In this document: positions 1 to 11,499 of the stretch, in pieces
Position numbering within the stretch: the stretch's first letter is position 1
How the letters are laid out: each line of letters opens with the position of its first letter
Assembly (NCBI GenBank): GCA_932294295.1
Contig: OW028579.1
Coordinates: 32,189,250-32,253,249 of the forward strand
DNA from: Alitta virens
Taxonomy: Eukaryota > Annelida > Polychaeta > Phyllodocida > Nereididae
DNA: 64,000 bases
Direction: 5' to 3'
The notes under the pieces: generated by a model
What the model was told of the DNA's origin: nothing
Database searches by the model: none
What the model saw: only the letters and a program-made list of their open reading frames with translations
Program-made: the position numbers and the translations under genes

Positions 1-1311
1 CAGTTATTTTACTTTTTCAAACAAATCAAAGCAATGATCTACATCACAGTTCTGCCCAACTCACTTTGTCACCACTTATATGCTAGTCACTCTAACAAAA
101 TCATCAATCTGTTGCAGGAAATAAATTTTTCTACTCCTTCTTGTTTTGACCATGGGTGTCACCACACTGAGCTTCCACTCAATAGTTAAGCAGTATTTCT
201 TTAAATTCTATCAGATAGGGTTTGGCTGGATGCTATAGGATAATACACTTATCACACTATACTGCCAGACGTTCGAATGAAACGTGGAAAGAATAAGTCA
301 GTTTCATATCAAGCTAATCATATATTTGCATACCAGGTGTATTGAAGCTACACAAGTCGACTTAAGCTAGCCTACACCATACTAATGTTGACAAAAGGGC
401 TTTCTTCATTCTTTCAGCAATCTATTTCACACGTCACATTTTCCAATCTCAACACTCAGTCCAACCATACACTAGATCCTAAGCACTCAAATAGCCTAAA
501 ATTAGAGCCCATTCACTGCACGATAATCCCCTACTGCTTGCTGGAAGCAGCCAATAATGACCCTGAGCCTTGCAGACAAACTTCAAGCTGAGAAAGAACC
601 CCAACAGACCCTCAATATCAAATTAATTTGGCTGTCTTGAGACGAATGCCACATTGAGTGATGACCCACCTTGGGCAGCTGAGTGATACTGTTCAGTGGT
701 GCCATATTATGGTAGCCATATCAGCAGAAATGAGTGCCATGTATCTTGTTGTGATTTGTTTTCATTACACTACAATGGTTTTGGAGAAGCGAGCCACTGG
801 CATTCAGAACAGAAAAGAAAGGGGGGAAAGGCTATTAGTATGGTTGGTTGGCTGTGAAAATCATCTGTTTCCAAGTTTTTATCTGAGACTATTTCCTTGT
901 GAAGAAAGCTAGCTTCTTCAAGACTGGTTTAAATGATTAACATTGGACAAGATAGCCAGCTGAATGCACCAATGGTTTGGTATGTTAACAGCATTTACTA
1001 TTAATGAAGATCCTGGGTTCGATTTACAACTTGGAAGTAATAAGATCATATAACCAACAGGTAATGTATTATAGCATCATTAAATAAGCCTCTCCAAGTT
1101 GACATTCAAATATAATAATTTCGTCATTTTAGTATAGTTGTGCAAATGATTTGTTAAATTCGAAATAAATGGAATCTTTTCAAATACACTGGAACTCTGC
1201 CTTGAAATTATCTCACTATTAAGAAGGTCAATATTACGACCCATCTTCATCCTTGCCATTTTATTTTACCTCTATACCTCTATATCAGGACCACTTCACC
1301 TTTAAGACCAG
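1..1311. other. AT-rich stretch, no gene recognised
   Basis: Short ORFs here (for example 385-591 and 658-912) show no family motif or splice context. A degenerate tRNA-like segment with a B-box-like GGTTCGATT lies near 960-1045 and may be an eroded SINE head. Confidence 0.4.
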
Positions 1312-1313
1312 TA

Positions 1314-1443
1314 CCCAGATAGCATTCCAAATCGAGCCAGCGTCGTTTCTATGTCAGCCGCCATCGGTACAACATCGTTACAACATCGTTACAACATCGC
1401 CGACATCGCACCGATGTTGTAACGATTAGAAATACTATCTGGG
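1314..1443. mobile_element. MITE family C, copy 1
   Basis: A 130-bp palindromic element starts CCCAGATAGCATTCCAAAT and ends with the approximate inverse, ATACTATCTGGG. TA lies on both sides, so the target duplication is TA. The centre holds repeats of TTACAACATCG and CGCCGACATCG. Six other copies occur at 17001, 25650, 31102, 39761, 60368 and 61100. There is no coding capacity. TA targeting suits Tc1/mariner-like or similar transposases, but the superfamily is inferred from the target site only. Confidence 0.85.
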
Positions 1444-1445
1444 TA

Positions 1446-1969
1446 AAATTTGCACCAATGGTGATCTTCTTTATTGTAGGAAACTACCAGGAAGGGTCCC
1501 ATAGTTCCATAATATGTTACTCTCAGTAACATATTACACTGTTGTTGTATACCTACTTCCTATAGAGATAAGGTATGCCCTGCCTTACTCCATGGTATGT
1601 ATTTATATCCCTGGTATAAACCTCTGGCTCTAAGATGAGGTGACACCCACAATATATCAGCAGTCTCCTAAGCTGAAAGCATCACCCTAAGCCAAGTAGT
1701 CTGGAGACAAGAATGATGTTCCAGTATCTACTCTCTCCTTTTGCACATGGATGTAAAGAACTCATTGCACTTAGCAGCATACTTGGGCCTGCTATCTATC
1801 AGACATTAACGATATGCATGCTTAACGGTTAAACAGTTGAGATGATCAATAGTGTAATTATGAAGGACTTTTAACTAGCTGATGGGTTGTCTGACTACAG
1901 GATGGTTAATGAAGAAAATGACAGACCAGGAGCTAGTTAAGTAGTACTGGTGCTGTAGACAGTGTAAGG
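1446..1969. other. unique sequence, nothing recognised
   Basis: No coding, RNA or repeat signature is visible. Confidence 0.4.
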
Positions 1970-2012
1970 TCAGTCAGTCAGTCAGTCAAATAATCAGTCA
2001 GTCCGTCAGTCA
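1970..2012. repeat. (GTCA)n microsatellite
   Basis: Tandem GTCA units with a few interruptions. Confidence 0.8.
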
Positions 2013-2029
2013 TATGAGTCAATATCCAG

Positions 2030-2092
2030 TTACAAATTTAACCCATGGATGGGTCTTCAACTTGCCTAAGCATAGACGCTGAGTACACGCAC
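2030..2092 (-). mobile_element. SINE-A fragment
   Basis: It carries the reverse complement of the SINE-A body: a CCCATGGATGGGTC segment followed by TTGCCTAAGCATAGACGC, as in the longer copies at 5455 and 50793. Confidence 0.6.
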
Positions 2093-2096
2093 TGTA

Positions 2097-2180
2097 ATCA
2101 ATCAATCTATCTCTTTCTACCTATCAATCAATCAATCAATCAATCTATCAATCTATCAATCTATCAATCTATCTATCTAT
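2097..2180. repeat. (ATCA)n/(ATCT)n microsatellite
   Basis: Tetranucleotide array mixing ATCA and ATCT units. It adjoins the SINE-A fragment, matching the TATC tail seen on other SINE-A copies. Confidence 0.8.
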
Positions 2181-2389
2181 GAGACCGGTCAGATTTGCCT
2201 ATAAATGACAATACGAGAAATAAGAGAAAAGTGCTAAAAAAAAAAGGCAGCCCACTATCCCATAATATCCCTTAATATCCTATTACAGACAAGGTCCTCT
2301 ATTTAATAGATAGGGTAGTGAAGGAAGACACTCAGATTTTCTACTGAATTAACACCAACCCATTGCACAAGATTAGCTGACCTCTGCAG

Positions 2390-2460
2390 GTCAGGTGACG
2401 CGTCCCACAATGCACTGCGGGAACGCAACAATCTGTCTGGGTCACGTGACCCGAAAGGGG
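2390..2460. promoter_or_regulatory. promoter-like CpG island with ZNF143-like and E-box motifs
   Basis: The sequence CCCACAATGCACTGCGG (2404-2420) closely fits the known ZNF143/Staf site (CCCAnnATGCAyyGCG form). A perfect 14-bp palindrome GGGTCACGTGACCC (2439-2452) contains the CACGTG core used by USF/MITF/TFE factors. Local CpG density is far above the AT-rich surroundings. ZNF143 sites are typical of TATA-less promoters in animals. No downstream first exon could be identified, so the direction is unknown. Motifs are seen; promoter activity is inferred. Confidence 0.45.
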
Positions 2461-2683
2461 TCATCCGGGATCTGTCTGAGATCGCGCAATGAACCAGAGA
2501 GAGCGAGACTCGATGATGCTGGCTGATATCACTCCAGTAGCAGCAGGCAGTGTTGGCCAGTAAGATGTAGCTCATGATGAATGCCCAGACCAGGATTCAA
2601 ACCCAGTATCTCCAAGAGGAGGTGACCAATTTCTTAACCTTTGTATTTTTTGGAAGCTGTGGAAATATGTACCTGTATTTGTG

Positions 2684-2872
2684 ATTGTGGTGGTGGTGGA
2701 TTAGGGCTTTAAGTCCTGTATTTCTGCATCTGAGGGGCTAATTAGGACAGGCAGGGACCATGGCAATGAGACGAAGGATAAAACAGCCATCCAACATAGG
2801 CTCGACCGGGAATTGAACCCGGGACCCAGTTGTTGGAAGCCCAGCGCGCTACCACTGAGCTAGGCCCGCACT
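2684..2872 (-). mobile_element. SINE-B copy 1
   Basis: Read on the minus strand, the element begins with a tRNA-like head. The A box TAGCTCAGTGG matches TRGYNNARNGG and the B box GTTCAATTC matches GWTCRANNC. The body includes CATTGCCATGGTCCCTGC and CTGTCCTAATTAGCCCC. Copies of the same body lie at 37783, 41895, 42296, 43045, 45838 and 56910, all in minus orientation. It is a RNA polymerase III-type retroelement with no ORF. A real tRNA gene is unlikely because the head continues into the shared body. Confidence 0.8.
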
Positions 2873-2929
2873 CCTCCTATATTTGTGATAACTCTCAACA
2901 CTGCAACAATACAAATTCCACACAGATCA

Positions 2930-3130
2930 GGTAACAAAACTGCATATAAGGTCCCACAGGTAACAAAACTGCATATAAGGTCCCACGGGTAACAAAACTG
3001 CATATAAGGTCCCACAGGTAACAAAACTGCATATAAGGTCCCACAGGTAACAAAACTGCATATAAGGTCCCACAGGTAACAAAACTGCATATAAGGTCCC
3101 ACAGGTAACAAAACTGCATATAAGGTCCCA
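2930..3130. repeat. 29-bp minisatellite, about 6.9 copies
   Basis: The unit begins GGTAACAAAACTGCATATAA and ends GGTCCCACA. Copies are almost identical, with one A/G change at the second junction. The 29-bp unit keeps every frame open, so overlapping minus-strand ORFs here are artefacts. There are no spacers, so it is not a CRISPR array. Confidence 0.95.
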
Positions 3131-3596
3131 TACCATGCATTTCCCACCATTCTTCAGGAGAGTTACTCGCAGCAGCAGCAGCTGACTTGAGCCACCCCAG
3201 AATATAAAGATGGATGATTTATCAGAATCATCAGACTGCTTCTTGGAGGAACACATCTAGCAGCACACATGCTCCTAATCAGCCAAAAGATTAATGATGC
3301 TTTTTATCATTTTGCCAGACATTATGCCTAGACCGGCTGCATTTTTCTCCAACTGCATGAAGGCCAAGTAAAGTTGACTGCCGCTCCCACTGCATATTGT
3401 ACAGCTGGATGCTCAGAATTAGCTCAAATTGCCAAAAGAAAACAATTTTGATATTCCCAAAGTGTGGTCTTGTTATCAGGGCCAATTGTGAAACAGCATT
3501 TTTGTCTGAATTGTTAGCCTGAATAAATATATTTTATTAATCAATCAGTCTTACTTCTGATGATCTGAAACTTAGTTGGGTTATACAGCACCCTGC
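3131..3596. other. unique sequence, nothing recognised
   Basis: No coding or repeat signature beyond a short run of AGCAGC units near 3170. Confidence 0.4.
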
Positions 3597-3785
3597 CCAC
3601 TGACGTAATGATGAGATGATAAGTATTTGCTGACATCTAAATGGTGACAAGCATTCACCTTAAAGTGGTGTCATTCACCTGCCGGAGCAAAGCCTTCTGC
3701 CTACCGATTAAGCTGTGAGGCAGTACCCAAGTCAAAATTCTAACCCAGAACTATATCTGACTTAACCACTGATCCACCTAGGTTT
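3597..3785 (-). mobile_element. SINE-A-like copy, diverged
   Basis: The left edge has the SINE-A terminal motif GACGTAATGATGAGATGATA. The right edge, read on the minus strand, gives a degenerate tRNA-like head with GGATCAGTGGTTAAGTC. The middle is diverged. Confidence 0.5.
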
Positions 3786-3834
3786 TAGGTTTAAGAGATT
3801 ACTATCTCTTCCCTCTTTGGATATTGTTAACGAG

Positions 3835-4358
3835 TACCATCCCTGCAAACACGAACAGGTTGTAACATTCATGCCACAATATTTGATGTTAATGTTGTCA
3901 CAATATTAAAGTGTGGACCCTAATAAACTTGCCAGTTATATTTATAGGTAATATTCTCAAAAATGATTGCCAGAACGTCTTCACAACATTCAATATTGTA
4001 GGACACGTTGTCACTAGGTGATAACAAGGAATAAATATTTCAGCAACATTTGTGATAATATTCCCCACAGATATTAACAGAATATTTGTGCAACATTTAA
4101 ATTATAATTTTTACTAACATTATGCAGAAAATACTATCACCTTATAAAAGTGAAGACCCTACAAAAAGCCTGCGGAAATATTATAAATGATATTCGCAAT
4201 AAACCTTGTCAAAATAGCTTCACCATATGAAATATAATTCAAAATATTGCAGTAACATTCCTAAATACTTTTCGGTATAATGTTTTACGAATATTTTCCC
4301 ACATGCCATCCATGAACATGTCAATATGTTGAAAACTGTTTGCGTTTTAGGGATGGTA
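3835..4358. mobile_element. non-autonomous TIR element rich in AATATT and AACATT motifs
   Basis: Ends are inverted: TACCATCCCT at 3835 and AGGGATGGTA at 4349-4358, followed inward by partly matching GCAAACACG/CTGTTTGCG. The 524-bp interior has many short words such as CAATATT, AACATT and AATATTC in both orientations and no ORF. It fits a non-autonomous DNA transposon; no superfamily can be assigned. Confidence 0.5.
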
Positions 4359-4589
4359 TGGTACCCATTGACACTATCAACAGACAGTCAATGATACAGA
4401 AACATAGGTTCTGACCAGGAACTGAACCGTATAACACACAACTGAATCTGGATTCTCCCAAAAATGCAAACAAGTCTATGTGAATAGCATTCTATGTATT
4501 GATGGATTTAGCAGTACACTGTATATGCATCGTATTAATGCAAAATACAAATTTAAAAATTACGAATCTGATGCATAAGTACTGTTGTC

Positions 4590-4872
4590 CTCTACTAAGA
4601 CTGTTTTCCTATTGTTCTGAGCGGGCAATAACCAACGAAAATGTTAGTTAACTCCCTCCTGAGTGCAAACTGAACTTGTTTTGCATCATAAAGGCATTAA
4701 AACAAAACCAACACTCAAACAAATTAGTATCTATGCTTAATTGAGTATAAGTTAATTTTATTCCTCATAGTCGGGATTAACTAACCTTTTTGTTGGTTTT
4801 TGTTCGGCGTCGAGATATAACCAAAGAAAATGTTAGTTCACTCCCTCCTCTTAGGGACAGAACTAATACTTA
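4590..4872. mobile_element. repeat family E, copy 1
   Basis: It shares long stretches with 17442-17725, including GAGCGGGYAATAACCAAC and TGTTAGTTAACTCCCTCC. The motif AAAATGTTAGTTMACTCCCT occurs twice within the element, near both ends. No ORF is present. Probably a non-autonomous element; class unknown. Confidence 0.65.
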
Positions 4873-4978
4873 CATATTCCCGGATCTTTATAATATCAAT
4901 CTTAAATGAAGCTTTTTTTCCTTTTCGATTTACACAGAAATTGGTACTATGCACAAAAACCTTGCAAATACATTGTAT

Positions 4979-5264
4979 ATAAATATTCCCGGACCCTCGC
5001 ATATTTCCTAAAAAATAGCATAATTCCCACTCCCTTTTTTTAAAAACCTAATTATGATGGTTTCCAGAAGAAAATAACATATTTCCTTTTCTGTGCCCAT
5101 TGTGTGCAAACAAAGAAATATTTTACATAAAAAAGCTTTTGTGTACAAGGTAATGAAGAAATATGTTATTTTCTTCTGGAAACCATCATAATTAGGTTTT
5201 TAAAAAAAGGGAGTGGGAATTATGCTATTTTTTAGGAAATATGCGAGGGTCCGGGAATATTTAT
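4979..5264. repeat. perfect 107-bp inverted repeat with 72-bp loop
   Basis: Arm 4979-5085 and arm 5158-5264 are exact reverse complements by my base-by-base reading, including runs of seven T and five A. The outer end begins ATAAATATTCCCGGACCCTC. The loop (5086-5157) is AT-rich and unrelated to the arms. No ORF is present. The structure would form a 107-bp hairpin in RNA or single-stranded DNA. It may be a very young foldback MITE or a product of inverted duplication. Confidence 0.95.
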
Positions 5265-5454
5265 GCCATTTTAGTTGGTATTATATTGCTAAATGTCAAA
5301 TTAAATGATAAATAAAAGATACCGAATTGTAATGAAATTTTCACGATGAGGTGTCAAACGGATAGCTCCTTATTTCAGTATCTACAATGTATTTGTTGGA
5401 TTAAAATATCATTATTATTATCAATACATCATCACATTACAACTTTAGACTTGA

Positions 5455-5806
5455 ATAGATTGATAGACAGTTGTGTTCAGTGCAGCCCTCTAAGGCAAGT
5501 TCTTGCTGTTATTGAGGTTGATTAATGAGGTGAGAGAGGGGAGGAGTCCACCCATGATACACAGTTACCCCATGGTTGGGGCCTTTTACTTGCCTCAGCA
5601 TAGACACTGAGTACAAGGGACCACCAATTTGATGTCTCATCCGAACGACATCCAGCTGGGATGTTGCTCATGAAGGGTGCCCGTGCCCGGGATTGATCCC
5701 AGGTCCTTCAGAGGAGCTGGAATGCGTCTTAACACTGGAATCGAACCCCAGACTTCCAAAATACTAAATTTATCCTTTAACCACTAGGCCACCCAGAAGC
5801 AATATC
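5455..5806 (-). mobile_element. SINE-A, near full length
   Basis: On the minus strand, a tRNA-like head with GGCCTAGTGGTTAAAGG lies at the right edge. It is followed by the shared core GGATGTCGTTCGGATGAGA and TATGCTGAGGCAAGTAAAAG, then a tail ending in TTGCCTTAGAGGGC. The same modules appear on the plus strand at 6368-6690 and 13563-13858. Confidence 0.8.
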
Positions 5807-6367
5807 ACACATTCTGACAAAGACTTAAATTGTTTTTATCCAGATAATTCAAAAGAGAAAGCCCCAAATTCTAGCCTACATATACAGAATGGGCTGTGGG
5901 CTGTTTCGGTATTGGGCTAAACATATTGTCTTCCTGTTCGGGGCGTTTTTCTATTAGACCGAACCGGATATTGTCGGAGAAGTGTCACACGAAATGTTCG
6001 TCCCCCAAACAGTGTTATTTGACAGGTCTACAATTCAGCTGACTCAGCCAAAAAAAACATATCGGAAAAAATTTAGCACTTCCATTATATATATTTAGAG
6101 TGGCCCTTTTAACACATGACAATTATCCAGTGTACAAATACAAATTGATTCTACAGGCAGTCAACTGTACTGCAATATTTTTAAAGATTTTATTGCCAGT
6201 GCTTAATTACTGTCCTGTAACCTTGAAAGCTTTGTAAAACCACTACAGTGAAAAATAACTTCCATTTTGCGAATTTTCCTAGCCAAATAAAACATGCTCA
6301 CACGAACATTTTAATGGAGATATCCATTATAATAATTACAATACGTTTTTTAACGTGGCAAATATAT
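5807..6367. other. unique AT-rich sequence, nothing recognised
   Basis: No coding or repeat signal is visible between two oppositely oriented SINE-A copies. Confidence 0.4.
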
Positions 6368-6690
6368 AAGCCACTGGGTGGCCTAATGGTTAAGGCATCC
6401 GCCAATTCCAGATTGGCCAGCTCTGCTTAAGATCCCTGGTTTGATCCCCAGTCCGGGCACACTTCATGTGCTACAGCTGGATGTCGTTCGGATGAGAGGC
6501 TAAATTGGCGGTCCCTTGTACTCTGTCTATGCTGAGGCAAGTACAAGAACCCACCCATGGGGGTAACTGTGTAACTTGGGCAGACTTCTCCTCTCTCTCA
6601 CCTCATTAATCAACACTCGAAACTTGCGAAAACTTGCCTTAGAGGGCTTCACTTTCCATATCTAACCATCTATCTACACAAAAGATCATC
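6368..6690 (+). mobile_element. SINE-A, near full length
   Basis: The A box TGGCCTAATGG (near 6377) matches TRGYNNARNGG. A near-B box GTTTGATCC follows at about 6440. The core GGATGTCGTTCGGATGAGAG and CTATGCTGAGGCAAGTAC follow, and the 3' end is TATC-like. It is a tRNA-derived RNA polymerase III retroelement, non-coding. Confidence 0.8.
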
Positions 6691-6755
6691 CCCTAATACC
6701 TAATGATGCCATATGTACTACAATGTGCGAGTATAATAACAAGTATTGTACTTAC

Positions 6756-6908
6756 CACTTGGAGAACGTAGACATTCCCTCTTCCAATATCAAAGACAGT
6801 TTGACTAGATATGATTCCGTTCACCACTTTGCTGTTGGGGCCATACTTTTCAATTTCCACCCTGATTGAATCGCTGCCCGGTTCACCATCCAGAATTTCT
6901 ATATCGCC
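6756..6908 (-). CDS. internal coding exon, 51 codons, protein family not recognised
   Basis: On the minus strand, an acceptor TTTTTGCAG directly precedes the exon and a strong donor GTAAGTACA follows it. The exon is 153 bp, phase 0 at both ends, and open in one frame. The peptide starts GDIEILDGEPGSDSIRVEIE and ends IGRGNVYVLQV. It alternates charged and hydrophobic residues, has no cysteine, and looks like beta-strand-rich extracellular or scaffold sequence. GC content is clearly higher than in the flanks. I recognise no domain and give no function. The flanking exons were not found, so introns are long or extend beyond the window. The exon boundaries are seen; that it is expressed is inferred. 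Confidence 0.6.
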
Positions 6909-6914
6909 CTGCAA

Positions 6915-8090
6915 AAATATAAATACAAAATTTAGTGATATTCTATATTAGGCTGACAACCTCTATTAACATATTGCAATTAAGAAATGCCAAGTTTAAC
7001 CCCAGATAGTGAAAATACTATTTCATTTTGTTTTGTAAAGAAAGACATCCACAATCAATTTGTAAGTCTTATTTGCGGGGTAATAATTGAAGCTTTATAT
7101 TGTAATAATTTAAGACTCATTTTATAAAGCACCCACAACAAATACTCATAAGACTTTATGTTTTTAATTAGGGCTTACAGACATTTAAAACACACACCAA
7201 TTGAATATTCATTATACACATATAAACAAACTCATTGAAGACTCAGTGAGTGTCTATAGTAAGATATTACACATTTTGAGGTTCATATGAGGTAATGAGG
7301 ACATGTGAGGTAAAAGGTAATGTGAGGTTAGGTTATGAAAGGTTAAGTAATATCATGTAATCAGATCAGGTCATATCAGCAAGAAAATGATAGTTTATTG
7401 AAATTAACCTCATGAAATAACTCAAAAAAAAAATTGAAATAGAACTTATATTTGCTAGGTTTAATGTGCACGCTATCATATTTTCACTTTTAAATCACAA
7501 GAATGATTACACTAAGCATTAGATATTTTTAAGCAACCAAGTGTACAGTTTCTTCTCCATATAAGCAAAGATTTCATTAGAAAAAAAAATTATCCTGTCA
7601 GTGAATTGTGGACATTTTAGCTTTCAATTATCCGTGTCTTGCTTTGCGATAATCCGATTTCAATGAAATTCTGTGTAACAACTGGCTGCGGGCAAAAGAA
7701 AATCCCATTAAAGTTTTCCCGATTATCTGAAAATGGGCTCTTTCTTGCATTTTGGATTTTGAGGCAAATCTTCAGGCTGAGCCCCTACAAAATGCCTCTT
7801 AGAGCCTTTATTGAGTGGGATATTTGATAAGAGTCCTTAAATTAATTGAGCAGTATGATGTGTAAAAAAAAAGACTTGATACCATCATATTCTCTGTATT
7901 TAGGATAGGCCACTGTATTAGGGTAGGCAATCCATACGTCATATGTGTAAATGTTTGTAAATGATTTGGGGTTGCTGGCTCGGCCCAATTTTAGTTGATA
8001 TGATCACCAGAAGACGATAGTATCAATGATATGATTTTTTATCCCATGGAAACAAAATTTCTCTATATGAATGACAAAGGCTTACAATAC
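6915..8090. other. intergenic or intronic, AT-rich
   Basis: 7260-7380 is a degenerate GAGGTAAT/GGTTA-like low-complexity run. 7600-7860 is a more complex block (includes GATAATCCGATTTCAATGA) that could be a conserved non-coding element; the short ORF inside it is not convincing. Confidence 0.35.
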
Positions 8091-8254
8091 ACTGTAAAAA
8101 ATATTGCTGTAAATTGTACAGTATTATGCTGAAGGATAGATTTATGGTATCTTGGGTGAAAGTTTTACGCTTCCGCACTACACTGTGTACCAAATTTATT
8201 CAGTATTCTACCATACAAGCTACGGTTAAGTTGCAGGAAAACTACGTACAGTGC
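8091..8254. mobile_element. possible short TIR element
   Basis: It starts CACTGTAAAAAATATTGCTG and ends TACAGTG. The internal GCTGTAAATTGTACAGTA is palindromic. Only one copy was found here, so support is limited. Confidence 0.35.
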
Positions 8255-9347
8255 CCCAATGACCATGAAAAGTACTTTGAATTTATAGCATGAGGTCAAT
8301 CTACAAAACATTGTGTGCTGGCTACACGATTGTATGATAACGAGGAAAATTGCTTATAAATATTTGGCTTTTTAATCTTATCCCATCAATGCCTGTCAAT
8401 TTCTGCTCCGAAAGCCGAAAGCTGAAACACTAAAACATTCAATCTACTCCGAGACACAGTCCATCCAACTTTCCCAATTGGGTCAAGTTGTCAGTGAGTC
8501 GAAGAGCAGAATTGTAACAATCTTCTGAGAGGAAACTTTACAACTGCAAGTAGGGAGGAAGGTATTAATTAGAGCGATGAATAATTTAACTTTGTTGAGA
8601 CTTCGAGGAGAGAAGTGTCGCTGAGATTCTGTTGGCTGTTGCAGCGGCTGCCTCTGGCTTAGAGATGGTGTTGCTTCGAGCAGATGTGAGTTTTAATTAA
8701 ACATGTTTCAGAGGATGCTCTGTCTTGCATTAAAATCAGGTCTGTCTGCAGGCACCTTTGTTTTAGTTTCATTTATTTTATTCGGTTTCTGGATTTTGTC
8801 TATTTCTATCTCTCGCTCCCCCTTGTTTTTCTTTCTCTTTCTTTTCTTTTTCGTTTCATTTCATTTCTGTTTGTTGCCTGGAGACAGAATTACCTGCCGG
8901 TGTGAACACCAACTGATTATTTAGTTTGCAAATTAAGCAATTTCGACAGGTATCATTACAGCTTTCACAGCCCTTTGTGAAGACAAATTGAATTATTTCA
9001 CACAGTACAGGCTTTTCCCAAACACAGCTTTTTAATTGCATTCCCTCAGATTTAATGTCAGTGTGCTCATTGCAATTCTGCACTGCTTTCCAGTGTTAAA
9101 ATCAAATGCCAGCTTATTGGAATTTGCAACTCCCTCAACAGGACAATCTACAGTCTGCACTCATTATTTTTAAGTACTACAGTACACTTCTATTCTGAAC
9201 TATGTATTTAATCTGCTATTTGATGTGTGCTTATCAAGCTCATATCCAAATCTGACACTGTGGTAATGAGAGCATGTATTTCTATGCTTACTTTTCGACT
9301 GAGAATTACACTAAGGGTGGTAGGGATATTTCATTGAGGATGGTAGC
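8255..9347. other. intergenic or intronic, no gene recognised
   Basis: A pyrimidine-rich run lies at 8795-8880. Near 8641-8690 a short acceptor-like TGTTGCAG and donor-like GTGAGT frame about 43 bp, too little to call an exon. Confidence 0.35.
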
Positions 9348-9450
9348 ATCTATCCATCTATGTTTTTTTCTATGTTTCTATCTGTGTGTCTATCTATGTA
9401 TCTATCTATGTATCTATTTATGTATCTATGTATCTATCTATCTATATATT
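9348..9450. repeat. (TATC)n-type microsatellite
   Basis: Imperfect TCTA/TATC/TATG tetranucleotides. Confidence 0.8.
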
Positions 9451-11499
9451 TACTTGTCAATAGCACCTGTTATAGACATTAAACCTGTAATCTGGCAGCA
9501 TCCTAGGCATTTGAAAGCATCTCCAAGACTCCACACTCATTTTGTCTTGAATTTCTTCCTAGAAAATGTCTCATAAGACTATATGAGGGAAAATTGTGCC
9601 TTAATTCCAGCTAGATTGGTTTGAAGATTTCATCATGATGGCAATTCCTTCTGTGGAATTATTTGACCGAGAAACAAGATGACTCCGGACTAGAATATGT
9701 CACGACAAAACCGTAGAGTGAGACAAGCCAGAAATAACAATCCGCTACATAGCAACACCTTGCAATACTCCTCAACAAATGTTCAGTTTTTACAAGCTAG
9801 ACTTAGTTAGACCGCTATCTAAACACCTTGCTTAATGTCACCGATCTAAGCTATAGTTGTCTATTAAAAGCCATAACTCGATCAGAATTTGATACAAATT
9901 CAATAAGCGATGGATAATGGAAAACATATTAAATTCTTGTCAATTCCAAGACCTTCACATTCTCAAATTAAAATTGCATGACATTTACAAGTTATATATC
10001 ACAAGTTATATTAGGTCTTGTGAAGAAGTCATCATACTATGCTATCGTTGGACTTTACTTGAGCCGGTTGATAGGTGTTGCCATCTAGGTAAAGCTGGGT
10101 TTTCCTTAAAGCTGGATTGTCGCTCAATATGACAGTGGCCAAAATCTATTGCATTCACTTCATTGTCTTCTTTACACTGATTACCTACCATCCAGAGCCT
10201 TGCTGGGTTCACTATCTCGCTATAAAATAAATAAACTTCACCTAGTATTAAATTTTTCATGCCATCTAAAATCCAATATGGAAACAAACCAAGTGATGAT
10301 GTCACAATACTCAACAATGGGTGATGATGCCATTTCCATTCTATTTCCAATGTTTTGGTCTTGATTTCTTTTTAATGTATCATTTATTTTTTGTAAGGTG
10401 ATTTTAATCTTTTGATGAAGTTTTGGAAGATAGTAATTTTGACAGACAGTGGAGCTTTAAGGTAGCTACATCCATGCTCTTTCATCATGCTGGATTCCAT
10501 AAATTGTATATTGCACACACTCCACAATATTGTACAAATAGATACAAAGTATATGCATGAAACATTGTGCGTCCGGATTGTATACATCCCTCGGAACAAA
10601 AAGTTGTCAGAATGAAGGGAGTCTCACATAGCACTTTAATACCAACCAGTACTCTTGACTATTATTGAATCATATACAAAAGAGTTAAAATACAACGTGA
10701 TTGATTTGGGTAAAAAAAAACTTAATCTTACAGTATAACAATGCAAATTCTGCACTTTAGCATGGAATTTAATACAAATTCACTTTGCGATAAATAATGA
10801 TTTACACGGCATGAGATTCCGTATATCATAAATATATAGATGTCATGGAGATCACACATAGTTACGATCCTAATAATTATTTGGTGTGACAGTAAATTTG
10901 AAGAAATGGTCTAAATTTTCAGTAACAACCATCATAGAACTCAAATGCAAGTAAAGAGTATATCAAATTCTACTTGTTCTGTTAGAACGAACCTGTATGG
11001 TTCCCAACACTGTTTCAAAAAGGATTGTCAAAGCTCGAATGAATCCATGAACGAAAAAAAAAAAAGTTAATAAAATAATTATTAAATGAATCAAAAATAA
11101 TTTCATCAATTGATCTATGAAATGACACATCAATGTATTGTGATTGTTATTTTGATTTCACGAGGCCACCAAAACGGAGTTGCACAAATTCACTAAAACG
11201 GTTCCGGAAAAGACGAACTAATTGCTTAATTCTTTGGCCTAATGCACCATTTTCTTGTTGATTATTTTACTCATCGCGTTAACAGAAATGAAATAATGCA
11301 ATCAGGGATAAACCAGTTTATCAGACCACAATAACAATCAGTTCGATTCAACCTCATTGTGGGGACAATCGCTCTGAGATTGCAATTACAAGACGCTATA
11401 ATTAGCAATGGTGACGTCACAATGAGAACAATGCCAACCAACAATCAAATCCTAGCCATTGTTGCTTCCCCTATTGCCTATTGATATAGTGACAATGAT
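9451..11499. other. unique AT-rich sequence, nothing recognised
   Basis: Several short ORFs (for example 9917-10132 and 10042-10350) lack motifs, splice context or codon bias. Confidence 0.4.

Noticed and set aside
2860..3256. Three overlapping minus-strand ORFs of 81-109 codons
   Set aside because: They are translations of the 29-bp minisatellite, which stays open in all frames; no protein family is implied.
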